DNA of 64,000 nt. Source: Polyangiaceae bacterium (lineage in GTDB: Bacteria; Myxococcota_A; Polyangia; Polyangiales; Polyangiaceae). The notes beneath the pieces are model-generated. The model searched no databases. It saw nothing but the letters and a program-made list of their open reading frames with translations, and had not been told where the DNA came from. Positions 16,564-28,601 of the stretch are shown one piece after another. How positions within the stretch are numbered: position 1 is the first letter of the stretch; every line of letters starts with the position of its first letter. The DNA lies in NCBI GenBank assembly GCA_023150915.1, contig JAKLKA010000033.1:1-64000 (forward strand), written 5' to 3'. The position numbers and the translations under genes were made by a program.

Positions 16564-16569
16564 AGGCTA
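16564..16569 (-). promoter_or_regulatory. Candidate -10 element (TAGCCT) for the Gly/Ser lipoprotein
   Basis: Minus-strand TAGCCT lies 9 nt ahead of GTG 16554, in the same position as the other near-leaderless promoters of the window. No clear -35. Confidence 0.4.
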
Positions 16570-16636
16570 GCACGGTCGCGTATTCCGAGTCTCGTCGCCT
16601 GGCCGCGGTGAGTGACGCGCTCCTCCTGACGCGTCG

Positions 16637-16680
16637 ACGCAACCCTTCCCTTCCCCACGCCGCCTGGCTAGAAGCGCCGG
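16637..16680 (+). promoter_or_regulatory. Promoter/leader copy A of a 44-bp duplicated element
   Basis: 40 of 44 bases match 25155-25198, and both copies end exactly at an ATG. The last 22 bases (GCCGCCTGGCTAGAAGCGCCGG) and a 14-base pyrimidine tract are identical. TAGAAG (16669-16674) lies 6 nt before ATG 16681 and fits a -10 of a leaderless mRNA; TTCCCT 17 bp upstream could be a weak -35. Confidence 0.65.
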
Positions 16681-17904
16681 ATGTTCCTCGGCTACGCCTG
16701 CCGCCGCTGCCGTGCCGAGCTCCGGCCCGACGAGGCGACGTACCGGTGTCCGCGCTGCGCGGGCAACCTGGACGTGCGGTGCGACTTCGGCAAGGCGAGC
16801 CGCGAGGCTCTCGCACAGAGCCGCGATCCTTCGCTCTGGCGCTACGCGCCGCTCCTGCCGGTGCCGGCGCCGGCCGACGACGCGGGCCCGCTCCGCGCCG
16901 TGGGCGGAACGCCGCTGGTCGCCGCGCCGCGCCTCGCACGCCGGCTCGGGCTCGGGCGGCTGTGGTTGAAAGACGAGGGCCGGATGCCCACCGCCTCGCT
17001 CAAAGATCGCGCGAGCGCCGTGGTGGTGCAGCGGGCGAAGGCGCTGGGCAAGAGCCCGATCATCACCGCGTCGACGGGCAACGCCGGCGTGGCGCTGGCC
17101 GCCATGGCACCCTGCGCCGGCATCGAGCCGGTGATCCTGGTGCCGGAGAGCGCGCCGCCGGCCAAGCTGGCGCAGCTCGCGGTCTTCGGTGCGCGCGTGG
17201 TGCTGGTGCGGGGCAGCTACGACGACGCCTTCGCGCTGAGCGAGGCCGCGGCTCGGGAGCTCGGCTGGTACTGCCGCAACACCGCCCAGAACCCCTTCAC
17301 CACCGAGGGCAAGAAGACGGTGTCGTTCGAGGTCGCGGAGCAGCTCGGCTGGCGCGCGCCGGATCGGGTGTTCGTCTCGGTGGGCGACGGCAACATCCTG
17401 GTCGGCGTGCACAAGGGCTTTCGCGAGCTCGTCGAGCTGAGCTTCATCGACCGCATGCCGAAGCTCATGGGCGTGCAGGCCGAGGGCTCGTCGCCCATCG
17501 CGCGCGCGTTCCTCTCGGGCAGCGATCGCATCGAGCCGTGCACGACCGACACCCTGGCCGACAGCATCGCCGCCGGGAACCCGGCGGACGGTGAGCGAGC
17601 GCTCGCGGCCGTGCGCGAGACCGGCGGCGCCTTCGTGGTGGTCAGCGACGCGGAGATCCTCGCGGCCATCGCCACCCTGGGTCAGGGCGCTCAGGTCTTC
17701 GCGGAGCCGGCCGCGGCGGCCGCCTTCGCCGGGCTCGAGAAGTCCGGGCTTGGCGCGGGGGAAGCGGTCGTGGTGCTGATCACCGGCAGCGGGCTCAAAG
17801 ACGTCGGCGCTGCGATGCGCGCGGTCCAGTCGCGCCCGCCCAGCATCGATCCTACACTCGAGGCGCTGCGTGCGGCGCTGGCTCAGAAAGAAGGAAACCC
17901 ATGA
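16681..17904 (+). CDS. Threonine synthase-like PLP enzyme with N-terminal zinc ribbon
   Basis: 407 aa. It starts with a two-CxxC ribbon (CRRC ... CPRC, residues ~7-28) typical of one threonine-synthase branch, followed by fold-type II PLP domains. The Schiff-base Lys is in TASLKDRAS, the phosphate/substrate loop in TASTGNAG and the cofactor loop in VGDGNI. The family converts O-phosphohomoserine to threonine, but many members are beta-eliminating deaminases. Here it leads an operon with a second PLP protein and a molybdenum hydroxylase (ATGA overlap with the next gene), so a catabolic beta-elimination role, as with diaminopropionate lyase in purine-degradation clusters, is more likely than threonine synthesis (inference). 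The stop overlaps the next start by 4 bp. Confidence 0.8.
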   Translation: MFLGYACRRCRAELRPDEATYRCPRCAGNLDVRCDFGKASREALAQSRDPSLWRYAPLLPVPAPADDAGPLRAVGGTPLVAAPRLARRLGLGRLWLKDEGRMPTASLKDRASAVVVQRAKALGKSPIITASTGNAGVALAAMAPCAGIEPVILVPESAPPAKLAQLAVFGARVVLVRGSYDDAFALSEAAARELGWYCRNTAQNPFTTEGKKTVSFEVAEQLGWRAPDRVFVSVGDGNILVGVHKGFRELVELSFIDRMPKLMGVQAEGSSPIARAFLSGSDRIEPCTTDTLADSIAAGNPADGERALAAVRETGGAFVVVSDAEILAAIATLGQGAQVFAEPAAAAAFAGLEKSGLGAGEAVVVLITGSGLKDVGAAMRAVQSRPPSIDPTLEALRAALAQKEGNP

Positions 17905-19360
17905 TCGACCTGTCCGTGAACGAAGCCGGCCTCGCCAAGGCGGTGCAGCGTGCGAAAGAGAAGAACATCGTCGTCCCGACGCTTTCGCAGATGGTCGACC
18001 CGGGGAAGATCCCGGCGAAGGTGGTGCAGGGTCTGGCCAGCGTCGGCCTGTGGGACGTGAACCCGCTCAACCTGTTCCGCATCAACTGGCACAACGCCCC
18101 GGTCGAGAAGGGCGGCGGCTTCGGCGGCGTGAACTTCATCGAGCTGCCCAGCGCCCTCACCGGCGTCGAGGCGCGGATCATCGCACTGGTGGGCAAGTGG
18201 TTCCCGACTGGCGCCCACAAGGTCGGCGCGGCCTTCGGCTGTCTGGCCCCGCGACTGGTCACCGGGCAGTTCGACCCCACCTCGCAGAAGGCGGTGTGGC
18301 CCTCGACCGGCAACTACTGCCGCGGCGGCGCCTACGACTCGGCGCTGCTCGGCTGCGAGTCCATCGCCATCTTGCCCGAGGGCATGAGCAAAGAGCGCTT
18401 CGAGTGGCTCTCGAAGGTGGCCGGGGAGGTGATCAAGACCCCGGGCACCGAGAGCAACGTCAAAGAGATCTTCGACAAGTGCTGGGAGCTGCGGCGCTCC
18501 GGGCAGTCGCTGATGATCTTCAACCAGTTCGAGGAGCTGGGGAACTACCTCTGGCACCACGAGGTCACCGGTCGCGCCATGGCCGAGGTGCTCGAGCGCG
18601 AGCTCGGGCCCAAGGGTCGCCTGGCAGGGCTCGCGGTCACCACCGGCTCGGCGGGCACCATCGCCGCGGGCGACTATCTGAAGAAGCACTTCCCGGGCAG
18701 CAAGATCGCCGCCAGCGAGGCAGCGCAGTGCCCCACCCTGCTCGCCAACGGCTTCGGCGAGCACCGCATCGAGGGCATCGGCGACAAGCACGTGCCCTGG
18801 ATCCACAACGTGAAGAACACCGATCTGGTGATGGCCATCGACGACGAGGCCAGCATCTCGGCCATCCGACTGTTCAACGAGCCAGCGGGCAAGAAGCACC
18901 TGGCGAGCCGCGGCCTCGAGCCGGCGCTGATCGACCGGCTGTCGCTGCTCGGCATCTCGGGCGCGGCCAACATGCTGAGCGCCATCAAGCTGGCCAAGTG
19001 GTACGAGCTGGGCCGCGAGAGCGTGGTGATGACCGTGCTCACCGACTCGGTGGAGATGTATCGCAGTCGGCTCGCGGAGCTGAACGCCGAGCGCGGCGCG
19101 TTCACCGAGGTCGACGCCGCGGTCGCCCACGAGCGCCACATCTTGGGCGTGGGCACCGACTTGATGGAAGAGCTCAGCCACCCTGCAAAGAAGCGCGTGC
19201 ACAGCCTCAAGTACTACACCTGGGTCGAGCAGCAGGGGAAAACCTACGCCGAGATCCAGGAGCAGTGGCACGACGACGACTACTGGACGAACATCCCCAA
19301 GGTGGCGCCCAAGCTGGACGAGCTGATCGTCGAGTTCAACGCGCGCACGGGGCTCGGCTG

Positions 19361-19361
<1 letters not shown>
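17901..19361 (+). CDS. PLP-dependent beta-subunit-like enzyme (TrpB fold)
   Basis: 486 aa, fold-type II. The motif PTGAHKVGAAFG resembles the Lys-bearing HK loop of tryptophan synthase beta, and STGNYCRGGAYDSALLG and TTGSAGTIAAGDYL supply substrate and phosphate loops. It is longer than cysteine synthase, with a C-terminal ~120-residue helical extension (HERHILGVGTDLMEEL...). The true reaction is unknown; beta-replacement or beta-elimination on an amino acid is the family expectation. Translationally linked on both sides: ATGA overlap with the threonine synthase-like gene, and a TGATG overlap (1 bp) with the molybdenum hydroxylase gene. Proteins of this type co-occurring with selenium-dependent hydroxylase clusters fit a nitrogen-salvage role (inference). 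Confidence 0.8.
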
Positions 19362-21994
<2,633 letters not shown>

Positions 21995-22017
21995 GCGCGC
22001 GATCGGGTCCAGGGTGC

Positions 22018-22023
22018 TAAGCT
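22018..22023 (+). promoter_or_regulatory. Candidate -10 element (TAAGCT) for the Uma2 gene
   Basis: TAAGCT lies 7 nt before GTG 22031 and 23 bp after the molybdenum hydroxylase stop. It gives the Uma2 gene its own leaderless start, separate from the upstream operon. Confidence 0.45.
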
Positions 22024-22030
22024 GTCCGCC

Positions 22031-22606
22031 GTGTCCAGCGCGGCGCCCCGGCTACTGACGTTCGCCGACCTCCTGGCGCTTGGCGACGTCTCCGCCGAGG
22101 TCGTGGGCGGTACGCTGGTCTACAAGGCCGATCCGAGCGGCGAGCACGCGGACGCGCAGGCGGCGCTCGCGGCGTTTCTGCGCCCGGAGTTCCATCGCAA
22201 GAGCGGCCACGGCGGACCGGGCGGCTGGTGGATCCTCACCGAGGTGGACATCGAGCTCGCCGCGCATGACGTGTATCGCCCGGACGTGTGCGGGTGGCGC
22301 CGCGAGCGGCTGCCCGAGCGCCCTTCCGGCCGCCCGGTGCGCGTGCGCCCTGACTGGGTTTGCGAAATCCTGTCGAGCAGCAACGCGGCCACCGATCAGG
22401 TGGACAAGTTCCGTGTCTACGCGTCCAGCGGAGTGCCGTTCTACTGGATCGGGGATCCCGAGCGGAAGATCCTGACGGTGTACCGGCTCGAGGGCGACCG
22501 GTATTCCGTGGCGCTGCAGGCCAAGCAGGGCGAAACCGTGAGCGCGCCGCCCTTCGAGGCGGTGCCGCTCAGGGTTGGCCTCCTGTTCGGCGAGGATCCG
22601 GACTGA
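22031..22606 (+). CDS. Uma2-family (DUF820) restriction-fold protein
   Basis: 191 aa, GTG start. It has the PD-(D/E)xK nuclease-like core of the Uma2 family: a Glu in VVGGTLVYKAD, ILTEVDIEL, YRPDVCGW, then VRPDWVCEILS and a Lys in TDQVDKFRVYASSGVPFYWIGDPERK. These genes are abundant in cyanobacteria and myxobacteria and are thought to be mobile nuclease-like proteins; their cellular role is unknown. The full set of core residues suggests an intact protein. It follows the hydroxylase operon by 36 bp but has its own promoter-like hexamer. A second, broken Uma2 copy lies at 24063-24240. Confidence 0.85.
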   Translation: MSSAAPRLLTFADLLALGDVSAEVVGGTLVYKADPSGEHADAQAALAAFLRPEFHRKSGHGGPGGWWILTEVDIELAAHDVYRPDVCGWRRERLPERPSGRPVRVRPDWVCEILSSSNAATDQVDKFRVYASSGVPFYWIGDPERKILTVYRLEGDRYSVALQAKQGETVSAPPFEAVPLRVGLLFGEDPD

Positions 22607-22764
22607 GTCAGGGCTGGTGCTCCACTGCGGGCCCGAAGGGCACGGTGATGGCAAGGCCGAGCTGAAGCACGAGCCTGATCGGGGGCGCTTCGGCAGTTGA
22701 CCTGCGCCCGCGGCGTTGACCGGGGGGTTGAGCCGCTCGACCGACGGCGTACCCTCGACGAGCC

Positions 22765-23385
22765 TTGGCCGCTCGTGAGCGCACCGACCCCAGTGACCCC
22801 GTCGCTAGCATCCTGGCGTTCGTGTCGAGGTTCGTTCCGCTGAGTGAGCACGAGCAGCAGCTGATCCGCGACGTCACCCGCGTGGAGCGCTACGGCAAGG
22901 GAACGGTCATGCTCGCGGAAGGGGACGTCGCCCGCGAGAGCTGGCTGGTGATCCAGGGCTGCGTGCGGGTGTTCCGTGGCGACGGAGACGATGCGCGCAC
23001 GCTGGCGCTGCACACCGAGCTGCACTTGGTCATTCCGCCCAGCTACGGAACCGGAGCCCCTTCTCCGGTGAGCATCGAGTGCCTGGAAGACGTGGTGGCA
23101 AGCGCGAGCACCGCTGCAGAAGAGGCACGCGCCTTCGCCGAGCACCCCGCGTTCGAGTCGGTGTGCCGTGTGATGGGTGACGCGTTCAGAGCCCACCTCC
23201 AGCAAGCGCACATCGATGCCGTGACGCTCACCCCCGAACAGCGCTACCTCGAGCTGGTCGCGCGGCGCCCCGATCTCCTGCAGCGCGTGCCGCAGTATCA
23301 CATCGCGAGCTTGCTCGGCATACAGCCCGAGACGCTGAGCCGCATCCGGCGCCGGGTCGTCCGGCGCGTTGCGCCCGCACGTTGA
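22765..23385 (+). CDS. Crp/FNR-family transcriptional regulator
   Basis: About 206 aa from TTG 22765. The start is uncertain; GTG 22822, just before SRFVPLSEHE, is an alternative, since that is where the family usually begins. There is a cyclic-nucleotide-binding beta-roll (RYGKGTVMLAEGDVARESWLVIQGCVRVF), a dimerisation helix and a C-terminal winged-helix (HIASLLGIQPETLSRIRRRV). The effector pocket lacks the Cys motif of FNR, and the Arg/Ser cAMP contacts of CRP are not evident, so the ligand is unknown. It lies inside the purine island, so it could control it. TACCCT (22750-22755) is a possible -10 element. Confidence 0.8.
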   Translation: MAARERTDPSDPVASILAFVSRFVPLSEHEQQLIRDVTRVERYGKGTVMLAEGDVARESWLVIQGCVRVFRGDGDDARTLALHTELHLVIPPSYGTGAPSPVSIECLEDVVASASTAAEEARAFAEHPAFESVCRVMGDAFRAHLQQAHIDAVTLTPEQRYLELVARRPDLLQRVPQYHIASLLGIQPETLSRIRRRVVRRVAPAR

Positions 23386-23446
23386 TCCAGATCAAGAACG
23401 ACGCACCCCCTCGTGCGCGCGCGCGTGGACGCTGCATTCTGTTCAC

Positions 23447-24055
23447 ATGCGCGCGTGGGTCCGCTGGCTCGTCGTTTTCGCCACCTTCGCGGTTGCCCCT
23501 CGGGCGGCGCTGGCCGAATCCGCGTCCGAATCCGGTCACTGGTCCCTCGGCACGTCGGCCTGGATGCTGGCCAATGCGCTGCCCGACTCGCCCCACTTCG
23601 CGTATCTGGAGGGCGACGTCACGGTCGGTGCGCACGGAGCGCTGGCGTTCGGCGCACTGACCTGGAGGTACCACGCGCCCATCGGCATCCCGTACGGGCC
23701 GTCGCAGGGCGATCCCGCCGAGGACTATCCGGGCTTCGTGCGCTCCGTGGGAGTCGGAGCCGGCTACCGCCAGCGCCTCTACCGAGATCTGTCCGCGAGC
23801 GCGTGGGCGTTCAACTTGCTGCAGCTCTACAGCGAAGACGGTCAGCCAGTTCGCACGGGCTACCAGCTCTTCCTCCAGGCACGAGTCGGTTGGCGATTTC
23901 GCGTGCAAGAGCCGGGGCTCTGGCTCGAGCCCGCCATCGCCTTCAACGCCTGGCCCGTCGAGCTGGGGCGCCCGGATTCGTTCCGAGAGAAGGACCAGCG
24001 CTGGCCGTCGTACTTCCTGTTCGAGCCGTGGCTGAACTTGGGGTGGAGGTGGTGA
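23447..24055 (+). CDS. Exported protein, outer-membrane beta-barrel-like
   Basis: 202 aa from ATG 23447. A clear Sec signal peptide (RWLVVFATFAVAPRAALA) is followed by a mature part of alternating hydrophobic and polar strands rich in aromatic residues (for example HGALAFGALTWRY, GYQLFLQARVGWRFRV) and ending in LNLGWRW. The terminal aromatic residue and strand pattern suggest a small outer-membrane barrel, although the enzyme class PagP and similar barrels were not specifically recognised. Codon use matches the neighbours. It lies 61 bp downstream of the Crp-like regulator on the same strand, so it could be controlled by it. Function unknown. Confidence 0.65.
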   Translation: MRAWVRWLVVFATFAVAPRAALAESASESGHWSLGTSAWMLANALPDSPHFAYLEGDVTVGAHGALAFGALTWRYHAPIGIPYGPSQGDPAEDYPGFVRSVGVGAGYRQRLYRDLSASAWAFNLLQLYSEDGQPVRTGYQLFLQARVGWRFRVQEPGLWLEPAIAFNAWPVELGRPDSFREKDQRWPSYFLFEPWLNLGWRW

Positions 24056-24062
24056 TCCTGCA

Positions 24063-24240
24063 TTGCGCGTCCCTCAGAACCGCAGCCACGACCGCATCAC
24101 CAAGCGGCTGGTCTACGCGCAGGCGGGCGTCGCCGAATACTGGATCGTCGATCCGACGGACCGCACCATCGAGCTCTGCGAAGGGTTGAACACGGTCGCG
24201 GTGGCTTCCACGCGAGCCGAGTCCCGGATGCTCTCGGGCC
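24063..24240 (+). pseudogene. C-terminal fragment of a Uma2-family gene
   Basis: In frame from TTG 24063 (before which the frame runs into the preceding gene), the translation gives SHDRITKRLVYAQAGVAEYWIVDP followed by DRTIELCEG in the next residues, the second half of a Uma2 core. The N-terminal half, including the EVDI catalytic stretch, is absent, and after about 60 residues the frame degenerates. It is a 5'-deleted relic and, with the intact copy at 22031, points to past duplication or insertion of Uma2 genes in this gap. Confidence 0.6.
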
Positions 24241-24312
24241 TCGTGGGCGCGGGGCGCTGGGTCGCCTGCCACCGGAGCAAGGTCGTGGCCCGGTCGAGAC
24301 GAACGACGCAGC

Positions 24313-24813
24313 CTACGGTTTCCCGATCTGCGCCAGCGCGGCGCGCAGGACCGACGCGTCGGCGCGGTCCTTGTCGCGCATGCCTTCCTTGGTCATGAGC
24401 AGCCCTGCGAGCCCGAGTACCGGGATGCGAACGCCGTCGATCTCCTTTGATTCGATGTGAGGGGCGAGCTCCGCCCAGGAGTGGCCGCACGCGGCAGGCA
24501 TGACGTCCACCGTGAACTCGTCGTTGACGCGCACGGCGTAGGGTCCCTCGTCCACGAACAGGCGCTCCTGGCCGCTCAGCTCCTCAGCGGCGTGGTCGGG
24601 CAGCTCGGCGAGCGCGGCGATCCAGCGCACCGCGTTCGCCGGATCGGGGTCCACCAAGACGTGGACGTCTTCGGAGAAACGCACGAAGCCGTGAGCCGTG
24701 ATGGCGTAGCCCCCGATCAGTGCCCAGGAGACTTGATGCTTCTCGAGAAGCCGCGCCAACAAGACCACGTCCGTCCACGTCGCGGGACGGGTAAAGCCAG
24801 AGTCAAGCGCCAC
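24313..24813 (-). CDS. Nucleotidyltransferase-fold protein (toxin-antitoxin-like), atypical active site
   Basis: 166 aa from GTG 24813. The N-terminal half shows the nucleotidyltransferase core: LIGGYAITAHGFVRFSEDVHVLVDPD, matching the GG-x(n)-DxD pattern of AbiEii/MNT-like proteins. The second catalytic carboxylate is His (DVH instead of DID/DVD), so metal binding may be impaired; a later Asp (TVDVMP) could be the third carboxylate. The C-terminal half is helical, with KDRADASVLRAAL as in related proteins where the Lys-Asp pair is conserved. The start overlaps the upstream 80-residue gene by 11 bp, a two-gene arrangement typical of toxin-antitoxin modules. Confidence 0.7.
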   Translation of the reverse strand: MALDSGFTRPATWTDVVLLARLLEKHQVSWALIGGYAITAHGFVRFSEDVHVLVDPDPANAVRWIAALAELPDHAAEELSGQERLFVDEGPYAVRVNDEFTVDVMPAACGHSWAELAPHIESKEIDGVRIPVLGLAGLLMTKEGMRDKDRADASVLRAALAQIGKP

Positions 24814-25045
24814 CCGACGAGCGCTCCGCGGCGACGATCGCGTCGACGGTCCAGCGTTCCCGATCGGCGTTGGCTTCTGCGTGGCTCCTGTAGAGGAAGA
24901 TGCCCTTGGGAGCCCGTGTGCGGTACCTTGCCATCCGGGCCAGCGCCTCCCGCGCGCGGGCCGATGGGACCTCTCCGATTGGCGCGGGTCTCCTCCGCCC
25001 GACGACGCGGATGAACGTCTCGCCGGTGATGGGATCGCGCTCCAC
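24803..25045 (-). CDS. Small partner protein of the nucleotidyltransferase module, unknown
   Basis: 80 aa from GTG 25045, mostly charged (MERDPITGETFIRVV..., with the GTG read as Met), with a short strand region then a helix ending AAERSSGGA. I do not recognise a family. It overlaps the nucleotidyltransferase start and has a well-placed -10-like hexamer 6 nt before its GTG, so the two form one transcription unit, perhaps an antitoxin-toxin pair. A different frame with ATG 25048 reads MWSAIPSP but gives an Arg/Ser-rich translation and is not preferred. Confidence 0.5.
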   Translation of the reverse strand: MERDPITGETFIRVVGRRRPAPIGEVPSARAREALARMARYRTRAPKGIFLYRSHAEANADRERWTVDAIVAAERSSGGA

Positions 25046-25051
25046 ATTGCG

Positions 25052-25057
25052 AGACTA
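25052..25057 (-). promoter_or_regulatory. Candidate -10 element (TAGTCT) for the nucleotidyltransferase module
   Basis: Minus-strand TAGTCT is separated by exactly 6 nt (cgcaat) from GTG 25045. The same spacing occurs at four other genes in the window, supporting a leaderless transcript. Confidence 0.5.
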
Positions 25058-25154
25058 GCATGGCGTCTCCGACGCGCGCGACGGGCATGCTCTCCGATGT
25101 TGGCGAGCAGCTGCACGTTCCAATGAGATCGGAACCTCTGAGCCCCACACGCCG

Positions 25155-25198
25155 CCGCAGCCCTTCCCTTCCCCCTGCCGCCTGGCTAGAAGCGCCGG
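25155..25198 (+). promoter_or_regulatory. Promoter/leader copy B of the 44-bp duplicated element
   Basis: Matches 16637-16680 at 40 of 44 positions and ends exactly at ATG 25199, with TAGAAG (25187-25192) 6 nt before the start codon. It is the only long non-coding repeat I found, and it links the ssnA-type operon to the PLP/hydroxylase operon. Confidence 0.65.
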
Positions 25199-26407
25199 AT
25201 GCCGCCGACCGGAGCACGGCTCTTCCTCGACGCCGGCGCCGATGCGCTGCTGATCGACGGCGGCGCCGTGAGGGCGGTGGGGCAGCCCGCACCCGCCGGC
25301 GCCCGCGTCCTCGACTGCCGCGGGCTCACGCTGACGGCCGGCGCGATCAACGCGCACACGCACCTCTACAGCGGCCTCGCACCGCTGGGCCTGCCGCCCC
25401 CGCTGCCGCCCCCCGAGACCTTCTTGCAGATCCTGGAGCGCCTCTGGTGGCGGCTCGACCGCGCCCTCGACCGCGACTCACTCCAGGCATCGGCCGAGCT
25501 GTACGTCGCCGAGGCCTTGCTCGCGGGCACCACCACGCTGATCGATCACCACGAGTCGCCTTGCTTCATCGAGGGCTCCCTCGACGTGCTCGGCGACGCC
25601 GCCGAGCGGCTGGGCTGCCGGTTGGCCACGGGGTACGGCGCCACGGACCGCAACGGCGGTCCCGACGAGGGCCGGCGCGGGCTGGAAGAGTGCCGGCGTT
25701 TCGCCGCCCGGCGCTTCCGCTTCGTGCGCCCGCTCGGCGCGCTGCACGCGTCGTTCACGGTGAGCGACGCGACCGTGCGGCGCGCGGCCGAGCTCGGTCT
25801 GCCGATGCACGTCCACGTGGCCGAAGACGCCGCCGACGTTGCCGACGCGCAGCAGCGCGGCTACGCCGGTCCGCTCGAGCGCCTGCTCACGCTGGGCGCG
25901 CTGCCCCGCGGCTCGATCGTGGCGCACGGCGTGCACCTGACCGAAGCCCAGGTCCGCGCCGCCGACGCGGCGGGCCTCTGGCTGGTGCAGAACCCCCGCT
26001 CCAACGCCGGCAATCGCGTGGGCTACGCCCGGGCGCTCGATGCGAGCGGGCACGTGGCCCTGGGCACCGACGGCTACCCCGCCGACATGCGGGCCGAGCG
26101 CGCCGCGCTCCACGAAGAGAGCGAAAAGGCCGCGCACCCCCTCGCTGAAGACACCCTCGCGGCCCGCGCCCGCGGCGGTCACGCGCTCGCCTCGAGCCTG
26201 TTCGGCGTGCGCCTCGAGCCCGAGCTGGCCCCGGGCTCCGCGGCCGACGTGGTGGCCTGGCGCGGCGAGCAGGTGGTGCACGTGGTCGTCGACGGCGAGG
26301 TGGTGGTGGAAGCCGGGCGCCTGATCCGCGGTGACCTCGACGCCATCCGCGCGCGCGCGCGCGAGCAGGCGCCGCGCCTGTGGCAACGCATGAAAGAGCA
26401 CGCATGA
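25199..26407 (+). CDS. ssnA: SsnA-type amidohydrolase/deaminase
   Basis: 402 aa metal-dependent TIM-barrel hydrolase. Metal ligands are the HxH of NAHTHLY (~54), His of HVHVAED, His of AHGVHL and Asp of LGTDGYPADM; DHHESP is characteristic of the SsnA branch. Relatives deaminate or dechlorinate purines and other N-heterocycles, and SsnA genes accompany selenium-dependent molybdenum hydroxylases. The gene starts right after copy B of the duplicated promoter and overlaps the next gene by ATGA. The protein is slightly shorter than E. coli SsnA (about 440 aa), mainly in the N-terminal beta-sandwich. Expected role: deamination or ring hydrolysis of an oxidised purine (inference). Confidence 0.8.
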   Translation: MPPTGARLFLDAGADALLIDGGAVRAVGQPAPAGARVLDCRGLTLTAGAINAHTHLYSGLAPLGLPPPLPPPETFLQILERLWWRLDRALDRDSLQASAELYVAEALLAGTTTLIDHHESPCFIEGSLDVLGDAAERLGCRLATGYGATDRNGGPDEGRRGLEECRRFAARRFRFVRPLGALHASFTVSDATVRRAAELGLPMHVHVAEDAADVADAQQRGYAGPLERLLTLGALPRGSIVAHGVHLTEAQVRAADAAGLWLVQNPRSNAGNRVGYARALDASGHVALGTDGYPADMRAERAALHEESEKAAHPLAEDTLAARARGGHALASSLFGVRLEPELAPGSAADVVAWRGEQVVHVVVDGEVVVEAGRLIRGDLDAIRARAREQAPRLWQRMKEHA

Positions 26408-27662
26408 CCGAGATCGATCCCGATCGCCTGTACGCTTCGCTGGCTGCCCTGGGTGAACTCGGCGCCTATCGCGACGAGCGCACCGGGCTCATGGGCGTGA
26501 ATCGCTTGGCGCTCACCGCCGCCGACGGCGCCGGTCGCCGTCACGTGGTCGAGCGGATGAAGGCGTTGGGCCTCTCCGTCACGGTCGACCGCATCGGCAA
26601 CGTGTACGCACGCCGCAAGGGCCAGCGTCCCGAGCTTGCCCCGGTGATGATCGGCTCGCACATCGACTCGGTCGAGACCGCCGGCCGCTTCGACGGCTGC
26701 CTGGGCGTGCTCGGCGGCCTCGAGGTGATCGCCACCCTGAACGATCACCGCGTCCAGACCCTGCGCCCGGTGGTGGTCGCCTTCTTCACCGACGAAGAGG
26801 GCTCGCGCTTTGGCACCGACATGCTGGGCAGCGCCGTGGCCACCGGCCGGCTCGGGCTCGAGGCGGCGTACGCGCTCACCGACAAGCACGGACGAGCGCT
26901 GAAGGACGAGCTTCTCGCCATCGGCTTCCTCGGCCAGGCCTCCGAGCGGCTCGCCCCGCCGCACGCGTACCTCGAGTGTCACATCGAGCAAGGCCCGGTG
27001 CTGGCGTCCCACGGCACCGATCTCGGCGTGGTGAGCGGCGTGCAGTCGATCAGCTGGCACGAGCTCAGCATCGTGGGCAAGAGCGCCCACGCCGGCACCA
27101 CCCCCATGAGCCTGCGCGCCGATCCGGCGGTGGCCGCCGCGCGCATCGCGCTCTTCTTGCGCGAGCTGGCAGTGAGCGGGCGCTACGGCGACGGGATGCG
27201 CACCACCATGGGCTCCATCGTCCCGCGCCCCGGGCTGGTCAACGTGATCCCGGCAGAGGTGAGCTGCACGGTGGATCTCCGAAACCCCGACGACGCGCTG
27301 ATGCGCCGCGCGGAGGCCGATCTGATCGCGTTCTACGCCGAGGTCGAGCAGCGCGAGCAGGTGTCGCTGAGCTGGCGCCAGACCGCGCGCACCGAGACGG
27401 TGGCGTTCTCGGCCGCGGTGCAGGCACGGATCGAGGCCGCCGCGCAGGCCCGGGGGCTCTCGACCGAGCGCATCGTGTCCGGCGCCGGCCACGACGCGCA
27501 GGAGCTGGCACGCATCACCCAGGCCGGCATGATCTTCGTCCCGGGGGAGCACGACGGCATCAGCCACAACCCTCGGGAGCTCTCCACTCGCGAGCAGTGC
27601 GCGCGCGGGGTGAACGTGCTCTTCGACGTGCTCTCGAGCTTCGCCAACGAGGAACCCGCGCC

Positions 27663-27666
<4 letters not shown>
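26404..27666 (+). CDS. Carbamoyl/allantoate amidohydrolase, M20 family
   Basis: 420 aa from ATG 26404 (ATGA overlap with ssnA). Family signatures: Asp/His of [20 protein letters not shown], Glu pair of [17 protein letters not shown], the dimerisation-domain motif [10 protein letters not shown] and the Gln/His of SGAGHDAQ. This is the AllC/HyuC branch, which hydrolyses N-carbamoyl amides (allantoate, ureidoglycine, N-carbamoyl amino acids) with a two-metal centre and releases ammonia and CO2. In this operon it probably cleaves a ureido product of purine ring opening. It differs from YgeY, the M20 enzyme of E. coli's equivalent cluster. ATGA overlap with the nitrilase gene downstream. Confidence 0.85.
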
Positions 27667-28598
<932 letters not shown>

Positions 28599-28601
28599 CG
28601 C

